Shown: one piece after another, positions 1 through 6,135 of the stretch
Position numbering within the stretch: the first letter of the stretch is position 1
Layout: each line of letters starts with the position of its first letter
Assembly (NCBI GenBank): GCA_023405565.1
Contig: JAEXXW010000470.1
Coordinates: forward strand, 1 to 6,135
Direction: 5' to 3'
Source of the DNA: Pseudomonadota bacterium
Lineage (GTDB): Bacteria; Pseudomonadota; Alphaproteobacteria; Rhizobiales; Xanthobacteraceae
DNA: 6,135 nucleotides
Position numbers and translations under genes: made by a program
The notes under the pieces: generated by a model
What the model was told of the DNA's origin: nothing
The model's database searches: none
The model's input: only the letters and a program-made list of their open reading frames with translations

Positions 1-2180
1 CCGTACCGGCCGGCCTCGACTATTATGAGCATCGCGGCCAGAACTGGGAACGCTCCGCGATGATCAAGGCGCGCCCCTGCGCCGGCGATATCGCCGCGGG
101 TGAGACATTCCTTAAGGCGCTGTCGCCCTTCGTGTGGCGCAAGTATATGGATTTCGCGGCGCTGGCCGATATCCACGCCATGAAGCGGCAAATCCACGCC
201 TATCGCGGGCATGGTGAAATCGCGGTCGCGGGTCATAACATCAAGCTCGGCCGTGGCGGCATTCGCGAGATCGAGTTTTTCGTGCAGACCCAGCAATTGA
301 TTGCCGGTGGCCGTCATCCGGAATTGCGTGACCGGCGTACGCTGACGACGCTCGCATCGCTCGCGGTCGGCCAATGGGTCGGGCAAGTTGCCAAGCGCGA
401 GCTTGAGGATGCCTATCTTTTTCTGCGCCATGTCGAACACCGGCTGCAGATGGTGGCGGATGAGCAAACGCACACGTTGCCGTCCGAGGGCGAGCCATTG
501 ACGGCCTTTGTGCGGTTTCTCGGCTTTGAAAACGTCGACGCCTTCGCGGAGGTGCTGCTGGCGCATTTGCGCAATGTGCAGCAGCAATATTCACGGCTGT
601 TCGAGCCGACGCTGCAGCCGGCGGATGATGTCCTCAAGTTTCCGGAGGACAAGGATGATCGCGAGACGCTGGATCGCCTGTCGGCGATGGGCTTTCGCAA
701 TCCGCTCGAAGTCTCGGCGATCGTACGCGGCTGGTTCGGCAGTAAATATATGGCTTTGCGCAGCGACTTCGCGCGATCCCAGCTACGCGCGCTGGCGCAT
801 CCGCTGATCGAGCAACTGGCGCGCACCGACAATCGCGAACAGGCGGTGCTGGCTTTCGATCGCTTCCTCGCCGGCTTGCATGCCGGTGGTGGAGGCCGGC
901 TGCTGACATTGTTGCTGCAAAACCCCGATCTCCTTGCCCTCGTGGCCTTGATGCTCGGCACGGCGCCGCGGCTGGCCGATATTCTGTCGCATCAGCCGCA
1001 GGTGATGGATGCGCTGATCGATCCGGCTTTCTTCGGCGCGTTACCGGATGCCGACCGGCTGAAGCAGGAACTGACACGATCGCTCGACCAGTCATCGTCC
1101 TATGAAGATATTCTCGATCGCCTGCGCCTGTTCGGACAGGAACACATGTTCCTGATCGGCGTCCGCATTCTTTCGGGAACGGTGTCGGCGGAGCAGGCCG
1201 GCGAAGCCTTCGCGCGGCTTGCCGACGTGATCATCCAGGCGCTCCATCGCGGCATCGAAAAGCTGTTCTCGGAAAGCCATGGCCACATCCGCGATCAGAA
1301 GACCGCATGGCTCGCGCTCGGCAAGCTTGGCGGACGGGAAATGACGGCAAGCTCCGATCTCGATCTGATCCTTGTCTATGATTTCGACGATGCCCACCCA
1401 GAATCAGACGGCGAGCGTTCGCTCTATGGGGCGCAGTATTTCGCGCGACTGACCAAGCGTTTCATTTCGGCATTGACGTCGCAAACGAATTACGGCGCGT
1501 TGTATCATGTCGACATGCGCCTGCGTCCGTCGGGACGGTCCGGTCCGGTTGCCACCAAGATCGATTCCTTCCGTGACTATCAGACGAACGAAGCCTGGAC
1601 CTGGGAGCATATGGCGCTGACGCGTGCGCGCATCGTGTCAGCGACGCCTGGATTTGCGGAGGATGTCGAGGGCGTCATCCGCAATGTGCTGGCGCGGCAG
1701 CGTGACGAACGAACGATCGCAGGCGATGCCTACGAGATGCGGATGGCGATCGCGTCGGAGCGCGGCGAGGACAATCGCTGGGACCTGAAATACGCGGCGG
1801 GCGGCCTGATCGATATCGAGTTCATTGCGCAATATCTGCAACTGGTGCATGCGGCCAGGCATCCGGACATCCTGGACTCGTCCACCTCCAAGGTGCTCGA
1901 ACGGGCGACGCGGCTCGGCTTGTTGTCGCGCGAGGATTCCGAAATCCTGCGGCCTGCGGTGCAGCTCTATCAGAATCTCAGCCAGATCCTGCGGCTTTGC
2001 CTGTCGGGGCCGTTCGATCCCAAGAAGACCGACCCCGGGCTTTTGCGGCTTCTCGCCCGGTCCGCTGACGTTCCCGATTTTGCGACACTCGAAGCGCATG
2101 TGGCGGAAACGCAGACACGTGTGCGCGAACGCTTCGAGAGGTTGCTCGGTGAGGTCTCGCTGGCTCAGGCGGCGAGCTGA
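1..2180 (+). CDS. glnE: Bifunctional glutamine synthetase adenylyltransferase / adenylyl-removing enzyme GlnE (5' truncated by window edge)
   Basis: Cytosolic enzyme that adenylylates and deadenylylates glutamine synthetase, normally under PII control, so that nitrogen supply sets GS activity. The frame is open from base 3; residues just before the internal ATG at 60 read YYEHRGQNWERSAMIKARP, a conserved GlnE stretch, so that ATG is not the start. About 725 residues are visible. GlnE is usually about 950-1000 residues, so the N-terminal deadenylylase nucleotidyltransferase core lies upstream. Visible are the end of that first half, GGIREIEFFVQ at 255-287; a helical linker; then the adenylyltransferase half with GKLGGREMTASSDLDLI, its DxD metal-binding aspartates at 1356-1358 and 1362-1364, DMRLRPSGRSGP from 1512, EAWTWEHMALTRAR from 1590 and GGLIDIEFIAQ at 1800-1832. 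The two GG-[IL]-x-x-IEF motifs show the internal duplication typical of the family. No frameshift or missing key residue is seen. It ends TGA at 2178-2180, inside the 3' end of the opposing kinase gene; no U-tract terminator follows. Confidence 0.97.
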   Translation, partial: VPAGLDYYEHRGQNWERSAMIKARPCAGDIAAGETFLKALSPFVWRKYMDFAALADIHAMKRQIHAYRGHGEIAVAGHNIKLGRGGIREIEFFVQTQQLIAGGRHPELRDRRTLTTLASLAVGQWVGQVAKRELEDAYLFLRHVEHRLQMVADEQTHTLPSEGEPLTAFVRFLGFENVDAFAEVLLAHLRNVQQQYSRLFEPTLQPADDVLKFPEDKDDRETLDRLSAMGFRNPLEVSAIVRGWFGSKYMALRSDFARSQLRALAHPLIEQLARTDNREQAVLAFDRFLAGLHAGGGGRLLTLLLQNPDLLALVALMLGTAPRLADILSHQPQVMDALIDPAFFGALPDADRLKQELTRSLDQSSSYEDILDRLRLFGQEHMFLIGVRILSGTVSAEQAGEAFARLADVIIQALHRGIEKLFSESHGHIRDQKTAWLALGKLGGREMTASSDLDLILVYDFDDAHPESDGERSLYGAQYFARLTKRFISALTSQTNYGALYHVDMRLRPSGRSGPVATKIDSFRDYQTNEAWTWEHMALTRARIVSATPGFAEDVEGVIRNVLARQRDERTIAGDAYEMRMAIASERGEDNRWDLKYAAGGLIDIEFIAQYLQLVHAARHPDILDSSTSKVLERATRLGLLSREDSEILRPAVQLYQNLSQILRLCLSGPFDPKKTDPGLLRLLARSADVPDFATLEAHVAETQTRVRERFERLLGEVSLAQAAS

Positions 2181-4453
2181 GCCTTGTTCGGACCTTCCAC
2201 AGACAGACGCACCTGAACCGTCGTGCCGGCGCCGGGCGTGGAGCGGATGCGCATGCTCCCCCCATGCAGTTCGACCAGCGATTTTGCGATCGCAAGCCCA
2301 AGGCCCGAGCCATGATGTGTCTTGGTCAACTGGCTTTCGACCTGTTCGAACGGCCGGCCAAGCTTCTGCAGGGCCTCCTTCGCAATGCCGATGCCGCTGT
2401 CGCTGATGCTGACCAGCACGCAGCCGCCGGCGCGGCGTCCGCGTACGGTGACATGCCCACCGGCTGGCGTGAACTTCACGGCATTTGAAAGAAGGTTGAG
2501 GGCGATCTGCTTGATGGCGCGGCGATCGGCCTGCAGGGTGATGTCGGAGGAAATCCTGGACGACAGAGTCAGGTTCTTCTCTTGCCCATGGTTCGAAACG
2601 ACGCGCATGGCATCGGCCAGAATGTCTTCGAGAACGAGTTTCTCGGGTTCGAGCTTCATGCGGCCGGCTTCGATCTTCGACATGTCGAGCACGTCGTTGA
2701 TGACGTCGAGAAGATACTGGCCGCTCTGGTGAATGTCGCGGCAATATTCATGATACTTGTCGACGCCCAGCTTGCCGAACATTCCCTTTTCCATGATCTC
2801 GGAAAAGCCGATGATGGCGTTTAGCGGCGTCCGCAGTTCATGGCTCATATTGGCGAGGAATTTCGACTTGGCCTGATTGGCTTCTTCGGCGCGGGTCTTT
2901 TCCGCTGCGTATTTTTCGGCCAGATCCTCAAGCTGTTGCTTTGACTGCCGCAAGTCCTCGATGGTTGCGAGGAGGCGGGTCTCGCTGTTCTTCAGCTTGC
3001 GTTCCTGCTGCTTCAGGCTGGTGATGTTGGTGCCAACCGAAACATAGCCGCCGTCCTTGGTCCGCCGCTCGCTGAACAGCCAGTTGCGGCTGTCGAGCTG
3101 CGCTTCGAAGGTGCGCGCACCCGGCAATTCCGGCCCGACATTGGCAACCTTGCCGATGTTCAGATGCGTCTGGCCGGCGGCCGCGATCACTTCATACGGC
3201 GTGCCGGGCTGCACGATCTCGTCCGGCAACCGGTGCAGGTCCTGGAAGTTCGAGTTGCACAGCACGAGGCGGTTTTCGGAATCCCACAATACGAAGGCTT
3301 CCGGGATGGTTTCGATCGCATCGCGCAGGCGCATGTCGGCAGCGGTGGTCTTCTCCACCAGGTTTTTCTGTTCCGTGACATCGACGGCGATGCCGATCAG
3401 ATGCAGTCCGGGCTCGCCGTGCTGACGGACAATCTCGCAGCGCACGCGCAGCCACACCCATCCGCCATTGGCGTGCAGCATCCGGAAATCGTGATCGATG
3501 GCGTTGAGACGAGCGTCGGCGACCTGGGTCGCAAGGTCGTAAAGATCGATATCGTCCGGATGGACGTATTTGTTGATCTCGCCGAAGGTCATCAACTCGT
3601 CGCGGGTCTCGAGCCCGAGAATGGCGAACATCGAGTGCGACCAGAAGATGCGACCGCGGGCAAGGTCCCAGTCCCAGAGGCCGCAGCGGCCGCGATTGAG
3701 TGCGGTGTCGATGCGGCTGCGGACGGTGTCATAGATCAGGTCGGCTTCGCGGGCACGGGTTGCCTGCCAGTGGAAGGCGAAGCCGAGGATCAGCAGCACG
3801 AAGCCGGTGGTGGCGGACAGTGTGACCGTGAGCGCCGTGTCTGAACGCCAGGCGGCCAGGGCGTCGGAGCGGCGCTGGTAAACGGCGAGCTGGCCAAGCG
3901 GCTCCTCAAGCGTGCGCACTGTTGCGAGAGCGCGTTTGCCGTCGGACAAGGTGACATCCATCACGCCGGCTTTTTCGCCGAAGATCGTGAGCGGGTGTGC
4001 TTCACCCATGACTTCGCTCAGGCGTCGGCCGGTCAGTCCGGCCACATTCGGGGCCGCGGCGATAATCATGCCATCCGGTGCGGTGACAACGATCTGACGC
4101 CCTGCGACGGTTGTCCGTGGCGTGCGTGCCTGATCGAGTTCCTGTTGTGCCCGGCGCCACGCGGTGGTGCGATCCGCATTGCTGGGACGCTCAAGACGTT
4201 GCGACATCACTTCCGCAATGGTCTCGATATCCTTCGCCGCATCCGACAAGGCGCTGCGGCGATGATCGAGCACCTGCACGAACGCGCCGACCGCGATGGT
4301 CAGCAGGAAGGCGATGATGAGTGCCGGAACCGCGCGCCGCAGAGCGGGCTCGGCGGTGAGAAGTCGTCGATAGGCTGGTTTCGCGATCGACTGCGCCAAT
4401 CCCTTGATGGAATCGGTTTGCGCAGACGCGTGCGCTGCCTCGGCGCGCGCCAT
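2165..4453 (-). CDS. Membrane-bound PAS-domain sensor histidine kinase, PleC/PdhS-like
   Basis: Complete 762-residue inner-membrane sensor kinase with no receiver domain. Order: cytosolic basic N-terminus; transmembrane segment about 41-61; periplasmic part about 62-205 with DGMIIAAAPNVAGLTGRRL, resembling a Cache/PDC sensor fold; transmembrane segment about 207-228; PAS 1 about 250-362 (GLWDWD...VTEQK); PAS 2 about 375-480; charged coiled coil about 482-528; HisKA with phospho-acceptor His538 in FLANMSHELRTPLNAIIGFS; HATPase with N-box NLLSNAVKFTP (N653/N657), G1 DSGIGI (D685), F-box PFEQVES and G2 GSGLGLAIAK. The stretches around MFGKLG, INDVLDMSKIEAG and TKTHHGSGLGLA are typical of PdhS-family kinases (PleC, DivJ), which act on DivK-type receivers in the alphaproteobacterial cell cycle. 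The HELRT sequence is compatible with phosphatase activity, as in PleC. The pleC assignment is an inference, so no symbol is given; it could be another PdhS paralogue. The ATG at 4451-4453 is chosen because a G-rich ribosome site precedes it and no closer in-frame upstream start is visible. Its stop lies within the glnE 3' end. Confidence 0.95.
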   Translation of the reverse strand: MARAEAAHASAQTDSIKGLAQSIAKPAYRRLLTAEPALRRAVPALIIAFLLTIAVGAFVQVLDHRRSALSDAAKDIETIAEVMSQRLERPSNADRTTAWRRAQQELDQARTPRTTVAGRQIVVTAPDGMIIAAAPNVAGLTGRRLSEVMGEAHPLTIFGEKAGVMDVTLSDGKRALATVRTLEEPLGQLAVYQRRSDALAAWRSDTALTVTLSATTGFVLLILGFAFHWQATRAREADLIYDTVRSRIDTALNRGRCGLWDWDLARGRIFWSHSMFAILGLETRDELMTFGEINKYVHPDDIDLYDLATQVADARLNAIDHDFRMLHANGGWVWLRVRCEIVRQHGEPGLHLIGIAVDVTEQKNLVEKTTAADMRLRDAIETIPEAFVLWDSENRLVLCNSNFQDLHRLPDEIVQPGTPYEVIAAAGQTHLNIGKVANVGPELPGARTFEAQLDSRNWLFSERRTKDGGYVSVGTNITSLKQQERKLKNSETRLLATIEDLRQSKQQLEDLAEKYAAEKTRAEEANQAKSKFLANMSHELRTPLNAIIGFSEIMEKGMFGKLGVDKYHEYCRDIHQSGQYLLDVINDVLDMSKIEAGRMKLEPEKLVLEDILADAMRVVSNHGQEKNLTLSSRISSDITLQADRRAIKQIALNLLSNAVKFTPAGGHVTVRGRRAGGCVLVSISDSGIGIAKEALQKLGRPFEQVESQLTKTHHGSGLGLAIAKSLVELHGGSMRIRSTPGAGTTVQVRLSVEGPNKAQLAA

Positions 4454-4461
4454 GTGTATTG

Positions 4462-4466
4462 CCCCC
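4462..4466 (-). promoter_or_regulatory. Candidate ribosome binding site of the sensor kinase gene
   Basis: On the minus strand a GGGGG run lies 8 bases before the ATG at 4451-4453. It is a weak match to the Shine-Dalgarno core, but the only purine-rich stretch at a usable distance. It supports this ATG as the start of the 762-residue kinase. Confidence 0.4.
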
Positions 4467-4525
4467 GTGTCGGATTGTCGTTTTGACGCAACCCTTGACC
4501 GGGAAGATGTGCCGCATCTCGTCCC

Positions 4526-4579
4526 GAATCGTGATCATAAGAATCGATGCGGGCTGATTTGTCGAGAGTCCGAAGAGTC
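4526..4579. promoter_or_regulatory. Cluster of four GANTC (CcrM-type methylation) sites in the kinase promoter region
   Basis: GAATC occurs at 4526-4530 and 4541-4545, and GAGTC at 4566-4570 and 4575-4579. GANTC is the target of the cell-cycle methyltransferase CcrM, found in most alphaproteobacteria, and methylated GANTC in promoters is read by GcrA in Caulobacter. The sites form two directly repeated pairs: on the minus strand CGATTC twice, 15 bp apart start to start, and GACTCT twice, 9 bp apart. All lie between 73 and 126 bases upstream of the kinase start. The sequence motif is certain; a regulatory role is inferred from position and density. Confidence 0.55.
4534..4539 (-). promoter_or_regulatory. 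Candidate -10 element of the kinase promoter
   Basis: TATGAT on the minus strand is a close match to the sigma-70 TATAAT hexamer. It sits between two GATTC sites, with the upstream one ending one base before it. A transcript starting about 7 bases downstream would have a leader of roughly 70-75 bases. No good TTGACA partner is found at 16-18 bp: the TCGACA upstream lies at about 20 bp. A promoter that leans on an activator such as GcrA would tolerate this, but it remains a guess. Confidence 0.25.
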
Positions 4580-4587
4580 AAGAACCT

Positions 4588-4625
4588 AAAAAAATTGCTA
4601 ACAGGCTGCTGTTTGGCAGCCTGTT
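4588..4625 (-). terminator. Probable intrinsic terminator of pepN
   Basis: A perfect 10-bp inverted repeat (AACAGGCTGC at 4600-4609 against GCAGCCTGTT at 4616-4625, 6-base loop) begins 6 bases past the pepN stop. On the minus strand it is followed by AGCAA and then seven T (4588-4594). The U-tract starts five bases after the stem rather than directly after it, so efficiency may be lower than for a textbook terminator. On the plus strand the stem is not followed by a T-run. The position between pepN and the kinase gene suggests that it separates two transcription units. Confidence 0.65.
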
Positions 4626-4631
4626 CCCGTC

Positions 4632-6135
4632 TTAACTATCGGCCAGCGCGCGGCTGACGATGTCGTTCACATCGGCGGAGAGGGGCGAAGTCGCTGCAAT
4701 GCGACGCAATGCAGCTTTGGCTTGTTCGCGTCTGCCGCTTTCCAGCGCACGCCATGACCGGAACGATGTTGCAAGGCGCGATGCGACCTGCGGATTCTTG
4801 GTATCGAGCATCAGAACTGCATTGGCGACAAACGCGTAGCCTTGGCCATCCGCGCGATTGAACTGCGTCGCATTGCCATGCGCGAAGGCGCCGATCAACG
4901 AGCGGACGCGATTGGGGTTGTTCATCGAAAAAGCGGGGTGCTCGGTCAGCGCACGCACACGATCGAGTGTGCCCCGTTCCGGGATCATCGCCTGCAGCGT
5001 GAGCCATTTGTCGATGACCAGCGGATCGCCCTGATAGCGCTCGTAGAAATCCTGCAACGCCTCCGTTCGCTCCGGACCATCGTGCTGCGACAGGGTCGAC
5101 AGAGCGGCCATGCGATCGGTCATGTTGTCCGCCGAGCGATATTGCTGGATCGCAAGAGCGGTGCCATCCCCACCGGTGGTGGCGACGATATCAAGGGCCG
5201 TATTCTTGAGTGCACGTTGTCCGGCGCTGGCGGCATCCGGACTATAGGGGGCCGTGCTTTGCATGCGCCGATAGGTTTGCACCAGCGCGGGTCGCAGCTT
5301 CACGCCGATATCGTTGCGCAGATGCGTGCGGGCACGGAAATTCGCATCGGGATCGACGTCGCTGCCGATTTCCCGCGCGATATCGGCCTCGGTCGGCGTC
5401 GTCAGTGCCAGCGAAACGAAGGCCGGCTCAAGACGCTCGTCGTCAAGGATCGTGGCAAGGGCCGCGATCAGCCCCTCGTCGGCGACCGGTGTCTGGCCGG
5501 CGCGCAACATGCCAACATTCCTGACGAGCAATCGTGTGGCCAAAGTCTGCACGGCCTGCCAGCGATTGAACGGATCGCTGTCATGGGCAGCCAGCCGGCG
5601 CAGATCGTCAGATGACAGGTTGGTGGTGAGTGTGATCGGCGCGGAGAATTCCCGGTTGATCGACAGGACCGGATTTTCCGTCACCTTCTCGAACACCAGT
5701 GTTTCGGCCGGCTGCGTCAGGACGATCACATCGCCGCTCATGGGCTTGCCGGACACGACCAGAGGCAAATCCTTGCCATGCGGACTGACAAGGCCGGTGC
5801 GCAGCGGGATCACCATTGGCTCTTTGACCGGCTGGTTCGGCGTCGGTGGGACGACCTGCGACAGCTTTAGCGTATAGGTCTTCTTGGTTTCGTCATACTG
5901 ACCATCGGCGATGATCTCGGGCGTTCCGGCCTGTGCGTACCACAGCATGAATTGTTTCAGGTCGCGGCCCGATGCATCGGCAAAGCATTGAACGAATTGT
6001 TCGATGGTCGCGGCCTCACCATCATGGCGGTCGAAGTAAAGATCCATGCCCTTGCGGAAGGTCGCATGGCCCAGAATCGTGCGCAGCATGCGGACGAGTT
6101 CGGCGCCCTTTTCGTAGACCGTGGTGGTGTAGAAG
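4632..6135 (-). CDS. pepN: Aminopeptidase N, M1 family (N-terminal part cut by window edge)
   Basis: Zinc metallo-aminopeptidase that removes N-terminal residues from peptides in the cytosol, a late step of protein turnover. The frame stays open to the window end: residues before the internal ATG at 6087-6089 read FYTTTVYEKGAELVRM, so that ATG is not the start. The tyrosine codon of YEKGAE (6114-6116) aligns with E. coli PepN Tyr381, which stabilises the transition state. The GAMEN and HExxH-E zinc motifs lie beyond the window. The visible 500 residues nearly match the 496 that E. coli PepN (870 residues) has from the equivalent point. They cover the end of the catalytic domain (RHDGEAAT, WYAQAGTPEI), the small beta domain (YTLKLSQVVPPTPNQPVKEP, IPLRTGLV), and the long helical C-terminal domain with ADNMTDRMAALS, NPNRVRSLIGAFA and KNPQVASRLA. 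This C-terminal layout is the E. coli-type PepN form rather than the shorter eukaryotic-like M1 forms. It ends TAA at 4632-4634, just before a hairpin terminator. No frameshift is seen. Confidence 0.97.
   Translation of the reverse strand, partial: FYTTTVYEKGAELVRMLRTILGHATFRKGMDLYFDRHDGEAATIEQFVQCFADASGRDLKQFMLWYAQAGTPEIIADGQYDETKKTYTLKLSQVVPPTPNQPVKEPMVIPLRTGLVSPHGKDLPLVVSGKPMSGDVIVLTQPAETLVFEKVTENPVLSINREFSAPITLTTNLSSDDLRRLAAHDSDPFNRWQAVQTLATRLLVRNVGMLRAGQTPVADEGLIAALATILDDERLEPAFVSLALTTPTEADIAREIGSDVDPDANFRARTHLRNDIGVKLRPALVQTYRRMQSTAPYSPDAASAGQRALKNTALDIVATTGGDGTALAIQQYRSADNMTDRMAALSTLSQHDGPERTEALQDFYERYQGDPLVIDKWLTLQAMIPERGTLDRVRALTEHPAFSMNNPNRVRSLIGAFAHGNATQFNRADGQGYAFVANAVLMLDTKNPQVASRLATSFRSWRALESGRREQAKAALRRIAATSPLSADVNDIVSRALADS

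Noticed and set aside
1638..2744. 368-codon open frame on the minus strand antisense to glnE and running into the kinase gene
   Set aside because: It overlaps two well-supported genes, its translation is rich in Arg/His/Pro as expected from antisense of G+C-rich coding DNA, and no domain is recognisable.
3164..3844. 226-codon open frame on the plus strand antisense to the kinase PAS region
   Set aside because: The kinase PAS domains on the minus strand are clear, and the plus-strand translation matches nothing I recognise.
4505..4519. Small inverted repeat AGATG-5-CATCT in the kinase leader region
   Set aside because: Only a 5-bp stem; such short repeats are expected by chance, and there is no T-run or conserved context to support it.
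4191..4581. Overlapping minus-strand frames (93 and 115 codons) starting upstream of the kinase
   Set aside because: They run mostly through the kinase 5' end and its promoter region in other frames, with Arg/Ser-rich shadow-like translations and no supporting ribosome site.
4576..4581. TTGACT on the minus strand as a -35 element
   Set aside because: A good -35 by itself, but windows at 16, 17 and 18 bp spacing give AATCAG, ATCAGC and TCAGCC, none resembling a -10 hexamer.
4454..4634. CtrA box (TTAA-N7-TTAA) upstream of the kinase
   Set aside because: Looked for because of the cell-cycle context. Only one isolated TTAA is present, at the pepN stop, with no second half-site at the right spacing.
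4842..5615. 257-codon open frame on the plus strand antisense to pepN
   Set aside because: Low-complexity Arg/Gly/Ile composition typical of a shadow frame; the pepN reading on the other strand explains the region fully.

Overview
The window holds three protein genes, two of them cut by its edges, and looks like core chromosome of an alphaproteobacterium. G+C is roughly 60% by eye, and codon use looks even across all three genes. The closest matches in remembered protein character are the Bradyrhizobium / Rhodopseudomonas / Afipia group (Nitrobacteraceae, Hyphomicrobiales). That placement is an inference from sequence feel, from the PleC/PdhS-type kinase and from a cluster of GANTC (CcrM-type) sites; it was not tested by a search.

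Layout. (1) Positions 1-2180, + strand: the 3' three quarters of glnE, the bifunctional adenylyltransferase / adenylyl-removing enzyme that sets glutamine synthetase activity. (2) Positions 2165-4453, - strand: a complete 762-residue membrane sensor histidine kinase. It has two transmembrane segments around a Cache-like periplasmic part, two PAS domains, a coiled coil, and a HisKA/HATPase core with PleC/PdhS-family motifs. It runs tail to tail into glnE and the two coding regions overlap by 16 bp. (3) Positions 4454-4631: a 178-bp intergenic region carrying a hairpin terminator for pepN and the likely kinase promoter. Four GANTC sites lie within 54 bp of it. (4) Positions 4632-6135, - strand: the C-terminal 500 residues of pepN, an M1-family aminopeptidase N.

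Functionally the genes cover nitrogen assimilation control (GlnE), probable cell-cycle or polarity signalling (the kinase, perhaps acting on DivK-type receivers) and peptide turnover (PepN). pepN and the kinase share a strand, but the terminator and candidate promoter between them suggest separate transcription. No mobile element, CRISPR array, RNA gene or new multi-gene system is visible. The most notable signal is the GANTC cluster upstream of the kinase, which suggests that its transcription depends on DNA methylation and the cell cycle.
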